From Edaphochlamys debaryana (Eukaryota > Chlorophyta > Chlorophyceae > Chlamydomonadales): a stretch of DNA of 64,000 bases. This document shows positions 54,611 to 64,000 of the stretch, one piece after another. The stretch's first letter is position 1. Every line of letters begins with the position of its first letter. A program made the translations under genes and the position numbers. The stretch spans positions 1-64,000 of the forward strand of contig JAEHOE010000075.1 of the NCBI GenBank assembly GCA_016858145.1, written 5' to 3'. The notes below the pieces were generated by a model, which did not search any database, had not been told where the DNA came from, and saw nothing but the letters and a program-made list of their open reading frames with translations.

Positions 54611-55286
54611 AAAGTTTTGCACCCCATGCCGCAAAAGTTTCTGGCCCCCCAACCCACCCACCCACCCATGCCGTACGGCGTACGGCAGCACTGCACATGC
54701 GAGAAACGTACGGCAACTTCTTTCATTTCTGCATCTTCGCACTGCACTTCACGTGTGCTATTGCGTTGCAAGCCGTCTTGGGGCGAAGGCCAGACTTGGC
54801 GTCTGTCCATTGACCATGGACGCGTCCATCGACCCACAAAGAGGTTCCTGCGGAACCTACCACCGTAGCGCATAGTACTTCTGACTGCTTGTGTGACAAA
54901 GTGGCTGTGTGTCACACAACAGGAGGCGGTGGGGATGGCCCCCCACGTGTTCTGCAACGCTGGCATGCCGACATGTCGGGTCATGCCCGGCCTGGACCCA
55001 CCTCCCGACCGCTGAACGTGGTGCTCAGGCATACCCAGAGTTCAGACCTTGTCGATCGACGCCTTTTGGGCCCTTGGAAGAGCGCAGGAGCCGACGGAAG
55101 GGGTCCTGCCCGCCGTGACGAAAGTTCCTGGGCCCCCCTTGACGAAAGTTCCCGGACCCCCCGACCCACCCACCCACCCTGAACTTTGAGGGCCTGGATC
55201 TTTGCAGTAACAAACTCGATTTTAATTCTGGAAGCGGATTTAGGCTCCTGTGGCCAAGCTCTTTCCAAAGGAAGCATGGGGTACTT

Positions 55287-55586
55287 CTACATCATTCCTA
55301 CCCCCCCCCCTGCCGCCACATCACGCTCAGGCGCCGTGGCCCCCACAGCCGCCCCCGCCGCCGCCCCTCCAACGACCGACCCTAGGCCCGCACCCCCACG
55401 CCCAGCGCTCGCCAAGCACCCCACCCCCGCCTCGCCGTCCGACTCTTCCGCCTCCGCCCTTGCTGCTGCCTCAGCCGCCTCCGCCGCCGCCTCAGCGCAG
55501 CAGCCCACGGCCACTTGCCCCTCCCTTCCCTCTCCCGCCTCCTCCACATCCGGGGAGGGGGTAGGAGGGGTCATGATGCAATCCAC
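55287..55586 (-). pseudogene. Diverged copy of the Dus C-terminal low-complexity exon
   Basis: The minus-strand frame contains VAVGCCAEAAAEAAEAAARA followed by EAEESDGEAG, nearly identical to the tail of the Dus protein (56150-56370). It lacks the catalytic exons and ends differently. It is a partial duplication, not an independent gene as far as can be seen. Confidence 0.7.
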
Positions 55587-56074
55587 AAGGGCAATTGATA
55601 TGGGTACTGTGAAGTATGTGAGAAGTCCCGGTTAATGATGCACGGTACGGGGAGGCCCATGCTGCACTCTCGAAACCGGCCGGGCCTTTGGTGCAGCAGA
55701 ATGCCCCGACCAGTGCTCGGGCTGAACTGCCATGGTCTGAGAGGGCAGTGGCAGCAGCAAGGCATAGGTGTAGGGGTAGGCGAAGACGGCAGCCCAGAGT
55801 CCAGACTGACGCCCTGTTCTTCCTCCCTGAGACGCCCTGTCCTTCCTTGCTTGCAGTATTAGCCCTTAGGGCCTCGGCCCTTCACACGCTCTGTCTGCTC
55901 TCCCACGCCCACGCGTCAATCTGATTGTGCCTCGTCCGGAGGCAGCTGTCGAGATGGACCCAGTTCATGCAGCTCTCGTCCACTCCACTAGTCACCCTCA
56001 GCTCACGACGCCATGCCATTCTTCTTGCCATTGTCTGCGCCTCCAGCGCCGGCCTGTGCCATTACACCACCTCC

Positions 56075-59000
56075 TCAGCTCACAATGCAACCTCGCCGCC
56101 GCCGCCGCTCGCCACCCGACCCGGCAGCCGCCGTAGCCACTGCACGCTGCGGAGCTGCGGCCCCAGCCGCCGCCACCACCCCTCCCACCGTGGACCCCAG
56201 CCCAGCCCCCCCACGCCCAGCGCTCGCCGACCCCCCCGCACCCTCGCCGTCCGACTCCTCCGCCTCCGCCCTCGCCGCTGCCTCCGCCGCCTCCGCCGCC
56301 GCCTCAGCGCAGCAGCCCACGGCCACTCGCCCCTCCGCTCCCGCCCCCTCCCCCTCTCCCGCCTCATCCACCGAGGCCGCAGCGTGGCCGTTCCCGCTAC
56401 CGCTCTCCGCGCCACTCGCTCCCTTGTCCTTCTTCTTCTTGCCCTTGCCCTTGCCGGCCTTCCCCTGCCCGCCACCCGCCCTGGCGGCCCCCGGCGGGTC
56501 CTGGTTCTGCCCCGCCCTGGACGAGGGTGCGGGCAGCTCCGGGTCCAGGGGGAAGGCCGGCAGCGCGGCCAGGTCGGGCTGGCGGGGGGGCGCGTCGAGC
56601 ACCTCGGCGGACAGGAAGGGCGGCGTGGCGTCCAGGACCTCGCCTGGGGGGTGGGGGGGGAGATGGTGGAGTAGAGGGGCAGGGGATGAGGGGCGGCGAG
56701 GGATGGGCTGCATGGGCTGAACACGGGCGCCCGGCCCTTGGCCCTCTTCCTTCCCCGCGCCTTGACCCGTCGCCCCCACTCCCCCACCCTCCCATCGCGC
56801 TCACCAATGCTCCCCGCCCCCGCCTTGAGCACCTCGTCCACCGCCGCCTTCCAGCGCTTGCAGCCGCCCTCCCCGCGGAAGAGGTTGAGCAGGGGGCGCA
56901 TGAGCGTGCGGACGGAGGGGTCGTGGTGGCCGTCGGCCTTGACGGACCAGCTGGGGCGGGAGGGGGAGGTGGCGGCGAGGTGAGGCCGTTGCGTTTGGAG
57001 GAAGCAGCACCTCTCCCGCGTCTGCGCCCCTGGTCCGCGCCAGCCCGTCCTACCCTTGCGCTGCATGCTCCCCATTTCTATTCTTCAGCCTTTCCCTGCC
57101 CCTTCCTGCCCGCCACCACCTCCCCCCTCACCTCCCCTTCCCTGCCCCTACCCTTCCTGGACCCCTTCACCCGCGCTCCCCCCTCACCGGCCGTGCATGC
57201 TCTCCGCGTACTCCCGGTACGCCGCAATGACCTCCCTCCGGCTGGTAGCTGGGTTGGCCTCCTCGCCCCACACCGCCCGGTCAGCGTCCGCCAGGCAGCC
57301 CCAGGGGTCGTTGTAGGCGCCCCGCCCGATCATGACCCCCTCGATGCCGCCGCCGTTGGTGGGCAGGGGCGTGGAGGAGGGGGTGGGGGTGTTTGAAGCT
57401 GATAAGCGGGAGAGCGTCGAATGGTTAATGGGATTGCCGGAGAAGGTACATACCGCCACAGTGTCCATGATAGGGTCGGGTGTCCGCGGACGAGGCGTGC
57501 GCTGAGGCTGGAGCTGAAAGTGGCGTAGGCAGCGGCGGCTGAACGCTATCCCGAAGCACTATATAGTCGCAGGTAACAGACCGGCAGGTCGCTGGGGTGC
57601 TTTGGGCATGCAAGTGCAACGCGCCGCACACCACCACCCGAAAGGCACATAACATTATGGGGGTGGGGGTGGAGGAGGTGGTGGCGAGGGCGGCGAAGTC
57701 GGGGGTGGCGGCGACGGACGCGGCGGCGGCGGCGGGGTGGCTCGGGTCGGGGCGGGGGCGGGTGTAGGGCACGGCGGGGTGTGCGGTGAGGAGCGCGGAG
57801 CGGCCCTCGTGGGCGGTCTGGAGCCCCCCGTTGAGGGAGAACTGGGGGGGAGCGGGGGAGGGGGAGGGGGGTTGGAGAGAGGGTGTTGGGGCTGGAGGAG
57901 GGGGAGATACATGAGGCACCTCCCCACGCCTGAGGAAGTCCTCCTCGCTCCACCGCTGCCACCCATGAGACACAGATTCGCCCTCAGCCCCTCCCTGACC
58001 GCCCCCGCCCCCCACCTGCAGGTGCGGGAAGTCCCTCGCCAGCGCCCAGGCCCACTGGTGGCGCAGGGGGGGCACCGTGCGGTTCTGGTGGGGGGACAGG
58101 CCCTGGGGGACAGGAGGGCGGAAGAGGAAGCGCTGAATGCGGTGTGCGAGGAGGGCAAAACTCCCGCCCTAGGCGCCCCCAGGAGCCTTCTGGAGCGGCG
58201 CCCTCGGCGTGCCGTCCCGTGACCGTGCAGACTCCCTCGCTTCCCTTCCCCTCCTTATTCCTCTACCCCTCCCCCCCCCCGTCACCCCTCACGTTGAGGA
58301 AGGCCTTGCGCGAGTGCACCACGAAGTGCCGTACAGGCGCCCGCTCCGAAACCACCCGTACGAACTCCACCAGCTGCTCGTACGAGTCCGCGTCGTCCAC
58401 CCCCAGCCGGCACTTGACCGTCAGCCGCGGCGGCGTGGGCAGCGGCGCGGGGCGGCGCAGGGGCACCCGCGCCGCGGGCGGGGCCCTCAGCGCACCCTCC
58501 TCCTCCTCCCCCTCCTCGGCATCACCCTCCGTGGCCGCGCCTGCCGCTGCGGCTCCAGAGCTGCCCGCTGCCGCTCCCCCCGCCCCCCCTCCGCCCCCGC
58601 CCCCCCCGCCGCCAGCTCCGCCGTGGCCCGCTCCACCGCCTCCGCCACCGCCGCCAGGCACTCCCCCACCAGCGCCGGCTGCATCATGAGGGCGGTGCCG
58701 AAGCAGCCCGCGCCGGCCACCCGGTCGCTGGGGGGAGGTAGGGAAGGGGCAGATGAGGGGCGGGAAAGTGAGGGGCGGGATGGTTGGGAGGAGGCGGGAG
58801 ATGCAGGGTTGCGGGTGGTCCTCGTGAGATGCACGCACGCGGGGCCCGTGAGCGCCCCCCTGCCCGCATTCATCCCCTGGACCCCGGGCCCCCTTGGCCT
58901 TCTTGCCTGGGGCAACCGCAGTTGAGGTTGATCTCGTCGTACCCGTACGACACCGCCCGGGCGGCGGCGGCGGCCAGGGTGGTGGGGTCGGAGCCGCCCA

Positions 59001-60418
59001 GCTGCGCGGGAGGGGGTGGAGGGACGCGGTGTCGTCGCGTGTGACAGAGGGCTGGCAGGGCCTGCTTGATGACCCCCGCCACACACACACAGCTCTCTCG
59101 CCTCCGCTGCTGTGAGGTTGAGGCCAAGGCGGCTGGCCAAGCACGCTGTTCCCCATAACCATGCCTCTCACTAGCTGTACCGCGCCCTGGCACTCGGCGC
59201 CACGCATCGCCACGCACCGCCCGCCACCACGGCACGCCTCCGTCGATTTGCCGCGTCACCCTTCCCGCCCCCACCCCCACGGCCACACGCACGAGCCAGG
59301 CTGGCCCACACGCATCGCCAGCATGCACCCGCACACCCGCACCCGCCAGCAAGCACCTCCCCAAGCAGGCCCATGATGACCACCTCGCCCGGTCCCCTGC
59401 CGGCCACACCTCGCTTGCCCTTGCCCCCGCCTTCTGCTGCCCTCTGCCACCACTCAAAGCCCCCCCCCCTGCCCACACACCTGCAGCACCAGCGGCCGCT
59501 GCTCCGGGGGGAACCACAAGTGCTTGTCCAGGTTCTGGAGGGCAGGGGAAGAGAGGGGAGAGAAGGGAGGTAGCAGTAGGGGAGGCTGGGACAAGGTTGT
59601 GAGCGATGTGGGTTGGCACAGGCGAGGCAAAGCACAGTGCACCGCCTCAGCCTGCGTGCCCCCGTGCTCAGCCGCACCAGCCCAACACGTCGAACCTTTT
59701 CGCCCCAGCCCTCAACTCCAATGCCCTTTCTATCCCCCTATCCCCCCTATCCCCTCTCTGCTCTTCATTCCCTTCCCTCCCCGGCACCCACGTGTGCGTG
59801 CAGCACCGTCTTGTCCTCCACCATCTCGGTCCACAGCACCGTGCGCTTGCTCAGCAGCCGGGCCAGCTGCCGGAAGTGCACGTCCGTCCAGTCCATCCTG
59901 GGGGTGAGGGGAAGGGTGATAAGGGTGGGAGAGAATGGGGGGGTGTTGGGGTAAATGGGAAGAGGAATGCGTTGGGTAGCAAGCCTGGGGCGGTTTGGCT
60001 CGGTGGCGGTGGCACTGTGGGCCCAGGTTGGAGGGACAAGGGGAGGCAAGTTCCCGGCCCAAGCGCCGAGCCCGGCTCACATCGGTGCCACGCTCAGGAG
60101 CTGGCGCCCGGCCGCCTGGGGCGCGAGCGCAAGGGCTGCAGCCTCCGCCTCCGCGTCCATCGTGTGGTCGGCGTCTGGGGCAATTGTCACCGTGGGAGCG
60201 GCGCTCTCCACCGCTGTAGCCACAGAGCAAAGCGGCCGGAGAGGAAGCCTCCTGTGCTGTGCCTGAGCCCCGGAGAGGACGCGATGCGCGCCGGCACGCA
60301 ACAAGGCTGGAGCCAGAGACGCCAGCCGCCGTGAGCTAAGGTCTCGTAGATTTGAGGATGTCTCCTTCGCGCCAAGCAGCTGGGACCTTGGGCCGAAGAG
60401 GGTCGCTGGCAAAGGCAT
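56075..60418 (-). CDS. tRNA-dihydrouridine synthase, DusA type, with probable organelle-targeting N-terminus
   Basis: Dus enzymes use FMN and NADPH to reduce uridines in the tRNA D-loop. Exons in coding order: 60081-60418, 59792-59897, 59481-59534, 58907-59001, 58293-58727, 58016-58102, 57649-57841, 57188-57398, 56805-56950 and 56075-56643 (TGA). Hallmarks: SVAPMMDWTDVHFRQLARLL, LWTEMV, LVLQLGGSDP, YDEINLNCGCPSDRVAGAG (with the catalytic Cys position), LTVKCRLGVDD, FVVHSRKAFLNGLSP, FSLNGG and GVMIGRGAYNDPW. The first about 90 residues are Arg/Ser/Ala/Leu-rich without acidic residues near the start, like a plastid or mitochondrial transit peptide. Oddities: a GC-AG intron after NCGCP, a reading-frame change within C/G homopolymers near 58560-58610, long inserts, and a Lys-rich low-complexity tail ending RRRRRGCIVS, a possible CaaX box. 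Confidence 0.9.
57379..57671. other. Candidate intron-creating insertion with 13-bp flanking duplication in the Dus gene
   Basis: The 13-mer GGGGGTGGGGGTG occurs at 57379-57391 and 57659-57671, enclosing 267 bp. On the coding strand the same Thr/Pro codons occur on both sides of the interruption. A phase-compatible intron (57399-57648, donor GTGCCT, acceptor TTATCAG) would remove nearly the whole insert. The repeat lies in simple sequence, so a chance match is possible. Confidence 0.5.
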
Positions 60419-60852
60419 GTCCGCGTTCAGCGGCTGCCAACGAGCAGCGGTCTTGGTTACCAGGTCGATATAAAGAGGCACTTAATGTAAGGTTTGGGGG
60501 TAGCAGGTGCTTCAGTCGAGCCCGGGGCAATCCGGGACCGCTTGCACGGCGACCGCTCGCCTTCATGGCCCCCAGTTGGCACGAGTCCGCACAGAGACGC
60601 AGGCGTTCGCGTCGCACACACGAACAGCGTGGATAACAGCTTTGATTGACCCCACGGAGCACCTCGCTTGCGGCCGAGGCGCTGCGACAGCTCATGACGT
60701 CGAGCTAGGGCTCCGCTGGAGCTCCCGCGCTGCGCCCCGCGCTCTTGTATACCTCAGCCAAGCTCATTCAGCCGCTATAACCCTTAAACCCATCCTCTCT
60801 AGCACCAGCTCCCATCAAACCCCGAACGCCTGCTCGTAACGGTGCAGCCGAA
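60419..60852. promoter_or_regulatory. Bidirectional upstream region between Dus and a divergent gene
   Basis: The 434 bp between the Dus start codon (minus) and the ATG at 60853 (plus) must hold both promoters and 5' leaders. No certain core element is visible; GTATACC near 60750 is the only TATA-like stretch noted. Confidence 0.4.
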
Positions 60853-63800
60853 ATGGCGCTCAGCATCTCTTCACGCGGATCCCCAGCGGCCTCCCGGCGC
60901 CCTGCGCCCAGCACTGCTCGCGGCGCGCGCCCCGCCATCCTGCCCCGTCGTCACCGCCTCAGCCCCGCGTCGGCTCGCTGCAGCGCCCAGCCTCCCCCCT
61001 CGGGCTCGGGCGCCTCGGCCTCGACCTCCGTCACCACGACCCCGCCGCCTCCACCGCGGCCCGCTCCTCCGCGCCCCTGCTGCAGCTGCTGGCGGCTGCC
61101 GGCGCCGACCCCGCCGCCGCCAACGCGTACGGCAAGCCCTTCACCAAGTCCGAGCTGAGCGCGCTGCAGGTGGGGTGGGGGGCTGGGGTTGCGGAGGGAG
61201 GGGCCAAGGGGTTGGGCAAGACCGGCGCACCGCGGCGGCAGTCACTGCGAGGGGGGGAGGGATGGGGAGGCTGAACTTCGGTGGGACGGGGTATGGTTGC
61301 CATTGACCAGGGGCGGGAGTCTGCAGTGCATGGCTAGAATGGGGGGTAACAAATTCTGGCCCGACGGGCAGGAGAAGGGTGGCGTGTGGGGGGGCAGCCG
61401 CTGCCGGTCCCGCTGAAGATATGACCAGGGCAGGAGCGGCAGGGGGACAGAGCAGGGGTTCAGGAGGAGAACCGAAGTGCGCTGGCGCCGACGTTTCCCC
61501 GGCCCCTCCGCCCCTCCCAGGCCGCCGTGACTTACCTCTCCTCCCCCGGCGGCGGGGGCGCTGCGGCAGCCAGCGAGGGCCCCTCGGCGCTGCGGGGGCG
61601 CATCCTGGAGCTCATGCGGGTGGGGGGTGGGGGCTGGGGGGGGGGGGGGGTGGGGGAGGGGGGGTCAGGGGTGAGACAGGGTACAGGCCACATAACACAT
61701 ATCATGGTGCGCCAGAAATTCATATTGACGCTAGCTCGCGAGAGGAAGGATTCCTTTTTATAGATCTTGAGCTTTTCAGCTCAGCGCCGGCCCCACGTTG
61801 CCCTCATAGATAAGGAGAAAACAGCTGTCTACAAGGTTTCGGCCGAAACGCAGCCGTCCGGGTCGACTGATTCCAGGCATTGTGGGCGGACGGGGCCGCG
61901 TACTGAGCCGCCAGAGCTCAGGTAGCCGCCAGCAACGGCAACATCGGGAGTCGGTCGTCTCCGTTCCTGACACGACGGTCGCTGACACAATGGTCGCTGA
62001 CATAAAGGTCGCGGACGCGGTGCCGCTGGCTCGCACGCCTGCGTATGCGGGAGCGGGAGCGGGGCGCTGGGGGTACAGGGGGCGCTTGGAGGCGGAATGG
62101 GGGATGCCGGATGCGAGGGCGTGCACAGTAGCATGAGCGGGGCCCTCCGCATGCACTGAGCCAGATGAAAGGCCACCAGATCCGTTCGGTCTAGTCCCCC
62201 TTGCTCTCCCCCCTTCCCCCCGGCTACATCACTCATCTTGCGGTACTGGTCTCAACGCGCGGAGTGGGGCCGAAAGTGCCATTTCGGGAAATTGGGACGA
62301 GCAAGTCGCGAGTCCCCTCTCCCCTGGGCTACATCATCCCCAGCCCCTTCATTGACCACTTCCTCGCCGACTAGTCCCTGCACGGGGCCTACACGAGCTT
62401 CCTCTGCCTGGGCGGTGAGCTCCAGGGGGGGGCAGGGGCTGCTGGGGTGACCGAGGGGAGTGCAGGGTGGTTGCTGGAGGAGCGGGTGGTGTTGGTGAGG
62501 GGCGGTGGGGACCAGGGGGTGGGGCAGTGGTGGTGGAAGGGCTGAACGGTCGAGCGTGAGGGGGCAGCACCTGGCGTGGGGGCTGGACGGCCCGGCACAG
62601 CGCTGCGGGGAAGCCGTGCTGGGTCCGCCCGCCCGCACCGCTCCTCCTCCGCGGTGCGTTGGCGGGAGCTGGAGGGCCCCTTCCTGCGGGAGGCGCGCAC
62701 GAGGGAGGAGGCAGGCGGGGCCGGGAGGGGCATTGCTTGCCGGGAGAAGGCAGGCACGTACTGGGGAAATGTTCAGCCGCGCCTGTCCCCGTCGACTTGG
62801 TCGTCAAGGGAGTCCCCTGCTCCCTGCTTGGTGCTTGCCACTCAGGCTACCGCGCCCGGCACGCACCCCTTTCACTCATGCGTCCTCTCCACACACGCGA
62901 GTCACGCACCCCTTCACTCCCGCCGTTCCCGCCCGCTCTGTTCACCCCTTCCCCCCCACCCCCACCCCCACCCCCAGGTGCGTGGCTGGATCCTACTTCG
63001 GCGGCGGCGGGGTGGCTCAAGCGAAGCGACGTGCCAGTGGGGGCGAGTGTGTAAGAAGGGGAGAGGGGGGAGGGGGTCGAGGGAGGAGAGGGTCAAGGAG
63101 GAGAAGGTGTGTGTGTGAAGGGCTGCTCGCATGAGCCTGGGAGTCGTGGGCGCGGTGAGTAGCCGGCCGGCCGTAGAGACGGAACCGAGAGCCCGAGGAA
63201 ACCGAAGCCGAAGGCGTGTGTGTGGGGGGGGGGGCGGGTATCGTGGGCACAGGGGTGAGGAAGTGGCCTGGGCCGAGGGCGGCAGGTTGGGAAGAGGGGA
63301 GGGGGAGGCACGCCGGACTGGTTATGCCTGGTCCGCAAACGGCCGACCCCAGCCCCATGGGCTCACCCGTCGCCCCCGGGCCCCCCTGCACCCGCAGCTG
63401 TCGTTCAACGGCGCCCCCATCGCCAATGGCGGCACGGCGCCCTTCCGCAGCGGGGAGCGCATATCATATAGTGGGGGAGGGAGTGGGGGAGGAGGGTGGC
63501 GGAACGGGAGGCCTGGGGACAGCGAAACTTGTCGCTCACGACCTCGAACCGCGTCCCCCTTTCAACCCCATCCTCCAACTTGCCCATCACCCCAACCCCG
63601 TGCTCAATCGCATCCACGCCCCCTCCCCCAGCTCCCTGGTGTCCAATAAGTACACGGGGGGTGAGGCGGAGCTGGTGCTGAGGGGGGAAGGGGAGGGGGG
63701 CAGACGGGAGAAGGGGATAGTGAGTGGCAAGACCGAGCGGGAAGACTCCGGACGAGTACGAAGGACTCCGACCAGACCCGGTCCTCCCTCTGCGCCCTCC

Positions 63801-64000
63801 TCTCCGCCCCCATCCTTCTCCCCCTGCTGCTCCATCCCGGCAGAACTGGTGTTCACCCCCCAACCATGCCCGGGGGTTCGGGCGGGGTGGGGAGCAAGGG
63901 GGAGGGCGCTGCCCTTCCCACCTTGGCCGTGTCGCATGGCCCGGCAGCGCTGCCCGACTGGCTCCGCGGCCGCCCTCCACCACAAACCCAATTACCCGGC
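60853..64000 (+). CDS. Unrecognised multi-exon gene, cut by the right edge, with an in-frame TAG
   Basis: The ATG at 60853 begins a Ser/Arg/Pro/Ala-rich, acid-free segment (MALSISSRGSPAASRRPA) that resembles a plastid transit peptide. More protein-like sequence continues in another frame (LLQLLAAAGADPAAANAYGK, KSELSALQ then a GTGGGG donor at about 61170), so an indel or short intron is needed. Later exon candidates: AAVTYLSSPGG...RILELM (61521-61620), GYIIPSPFIDHFLAD (about 62328-62371) followed by an in-frame TAG at 62372-62374 and SLHGAYTSFLCLG to a donor at about 62415, VRWRELEGPFLREA (62655), WLDPTSAAAGWLKRSDV (62980), LSFNGAPIANGG (63400) and SLVSNKYTGGEAEL (63630). I could not place it in a family. 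It may be a decaying gene or one with unresolved exon structure. Confidence 0.35.
61640..62310. other. Long intronic or inserted segment
   Basis: Between two exon candidates lies about 670 bp of less GC-rich, protein-free sequence. It contains a GT-rich polymorphic-looking stretch (61620-61680) and a three-copy imperfect 15-bp tandem repeat (core GACACAATGGTCGCT, 61968-62015). It may be a long intron or an unidentified insertion; no terminal inverted repeats or target duplication were found. Confidence 0.4.

Larger units (their letters stand above)
53821..56074. other. Intergenic region with relics of the downstream Dus gene
   Basis: No intact gene is supported. It contains a two-copy 28-bp tandem repeat with core GCGCGGGCCCGTTGTTTCCT (54118 and 54146), ACCC-rich short repeats near 54650 and 55160 next to CAAAAGTTT/CGAAAGTT motifs, and two segments that resemble the 3' end of the Dus gene (listed separately). 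Confidence 0.5.

Noticed and set aside
55925..56720. Plus-strand open frames at 55.9-56.7 kb
   Set aside because: They are reverse-strand shadows of the Dus terminal exon, whose coding frame is supported by the joined upstream exons.
1..64000. tRNA, rRNA, riboswitch, CRISPR or bacterial operon features
   Set aside because: None was recognised on either strand; this is a by-eye reading and small RNA genes could be missed.

Overview
The window looks like nuclear DNA of a GC-rich green alga, most likely from the Chlamydomonadales. The reasons are the very high GC content, short GT-AG introns (with several apparent GC-AG ones), Ala/Gly/Pro-rich linkers inside proteins, a bulb-lectin gene, eukaryotic SNAPc3 and tRNA-dihydrouridine synthase genes, small DNA transposon relics and abundant tandem repeats. 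No prokaryotic operons, CRISPR arrays, rRNA or tRNA genes were seen. All gene models were built by hand from reading frames, splice signals and phase agreement, with no transcript data.

Layout. (1) 1-14778 is one minisatellite with a 37-bp unit (about 400 copies) that continues past the left edge; its huge open frames are an artefact of a stop-free repeat. (2) 14779-17356 is mostly non-coding, with a duplicated 124-bp segment and a 30-bp-stem hairpin. (3) 17357-20647 is a decayed multi-exon gene, followed by a complete hAT-type MITE (20715-21291) with 18-bp terminal inverted repeats and an 8-bp target duplication. (4) 22285-24185 (+) encodes a small hydrophobic protein with a C-terminal bulb-type lectin domain. 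(5) 26566-30799 (+) is a large Ala/Pro-rich protein of unknown function with two internal repeat arrays. (6) 31659-35156 is an apparently perfect 1749-bp tandem duplication inside an ankyrin-repeat gene that ends at 35289. (7) 35788-36240 is a second hAT-type MITE. (8) 36547-40632 (-) encodes SNAPc subunit 3 (SNAP50/SRD2), which acts in snRNA gene transcription. (9) 43061-46392 (-) is a composite gene with a partial tyrosine-recombinase-like region, a candidate GCR1_C-like domain and an HMG-box-like tail; it resembles a degenerate or domesticated Crypton. (10) 47575-53820 (+) is a phase-consistent 14-exon locus (zinc finger, beta-rich domain, coiled coil, kinase-like domain) with two in-frame TAG codons, further lesions and lost catalytic aspartates. 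(11) 56075-60418 (-) is a tRNA-dihydrouridine synthase of the DusA type with a candidate CaaX end and a probable intron-creating insertion; diverged copies of its 3' end lie downstream. (12) 60853-64000 (+), divergent from it, is an unrecognised gene running off the right edge, with an in-frame TAG.

The genes do not form one pathway. SNAPc3 and Dus are housekeeping functions in snRNA transcription and tRNA modification; the rest are lineage-specific, repeat-rich or transposon-derived. The main themes are repeat-driven change (minisatellite, exon-scale duplication, 3'-end duplications), small DNA transposons, and otherwise open frames interrupted by stop codons.
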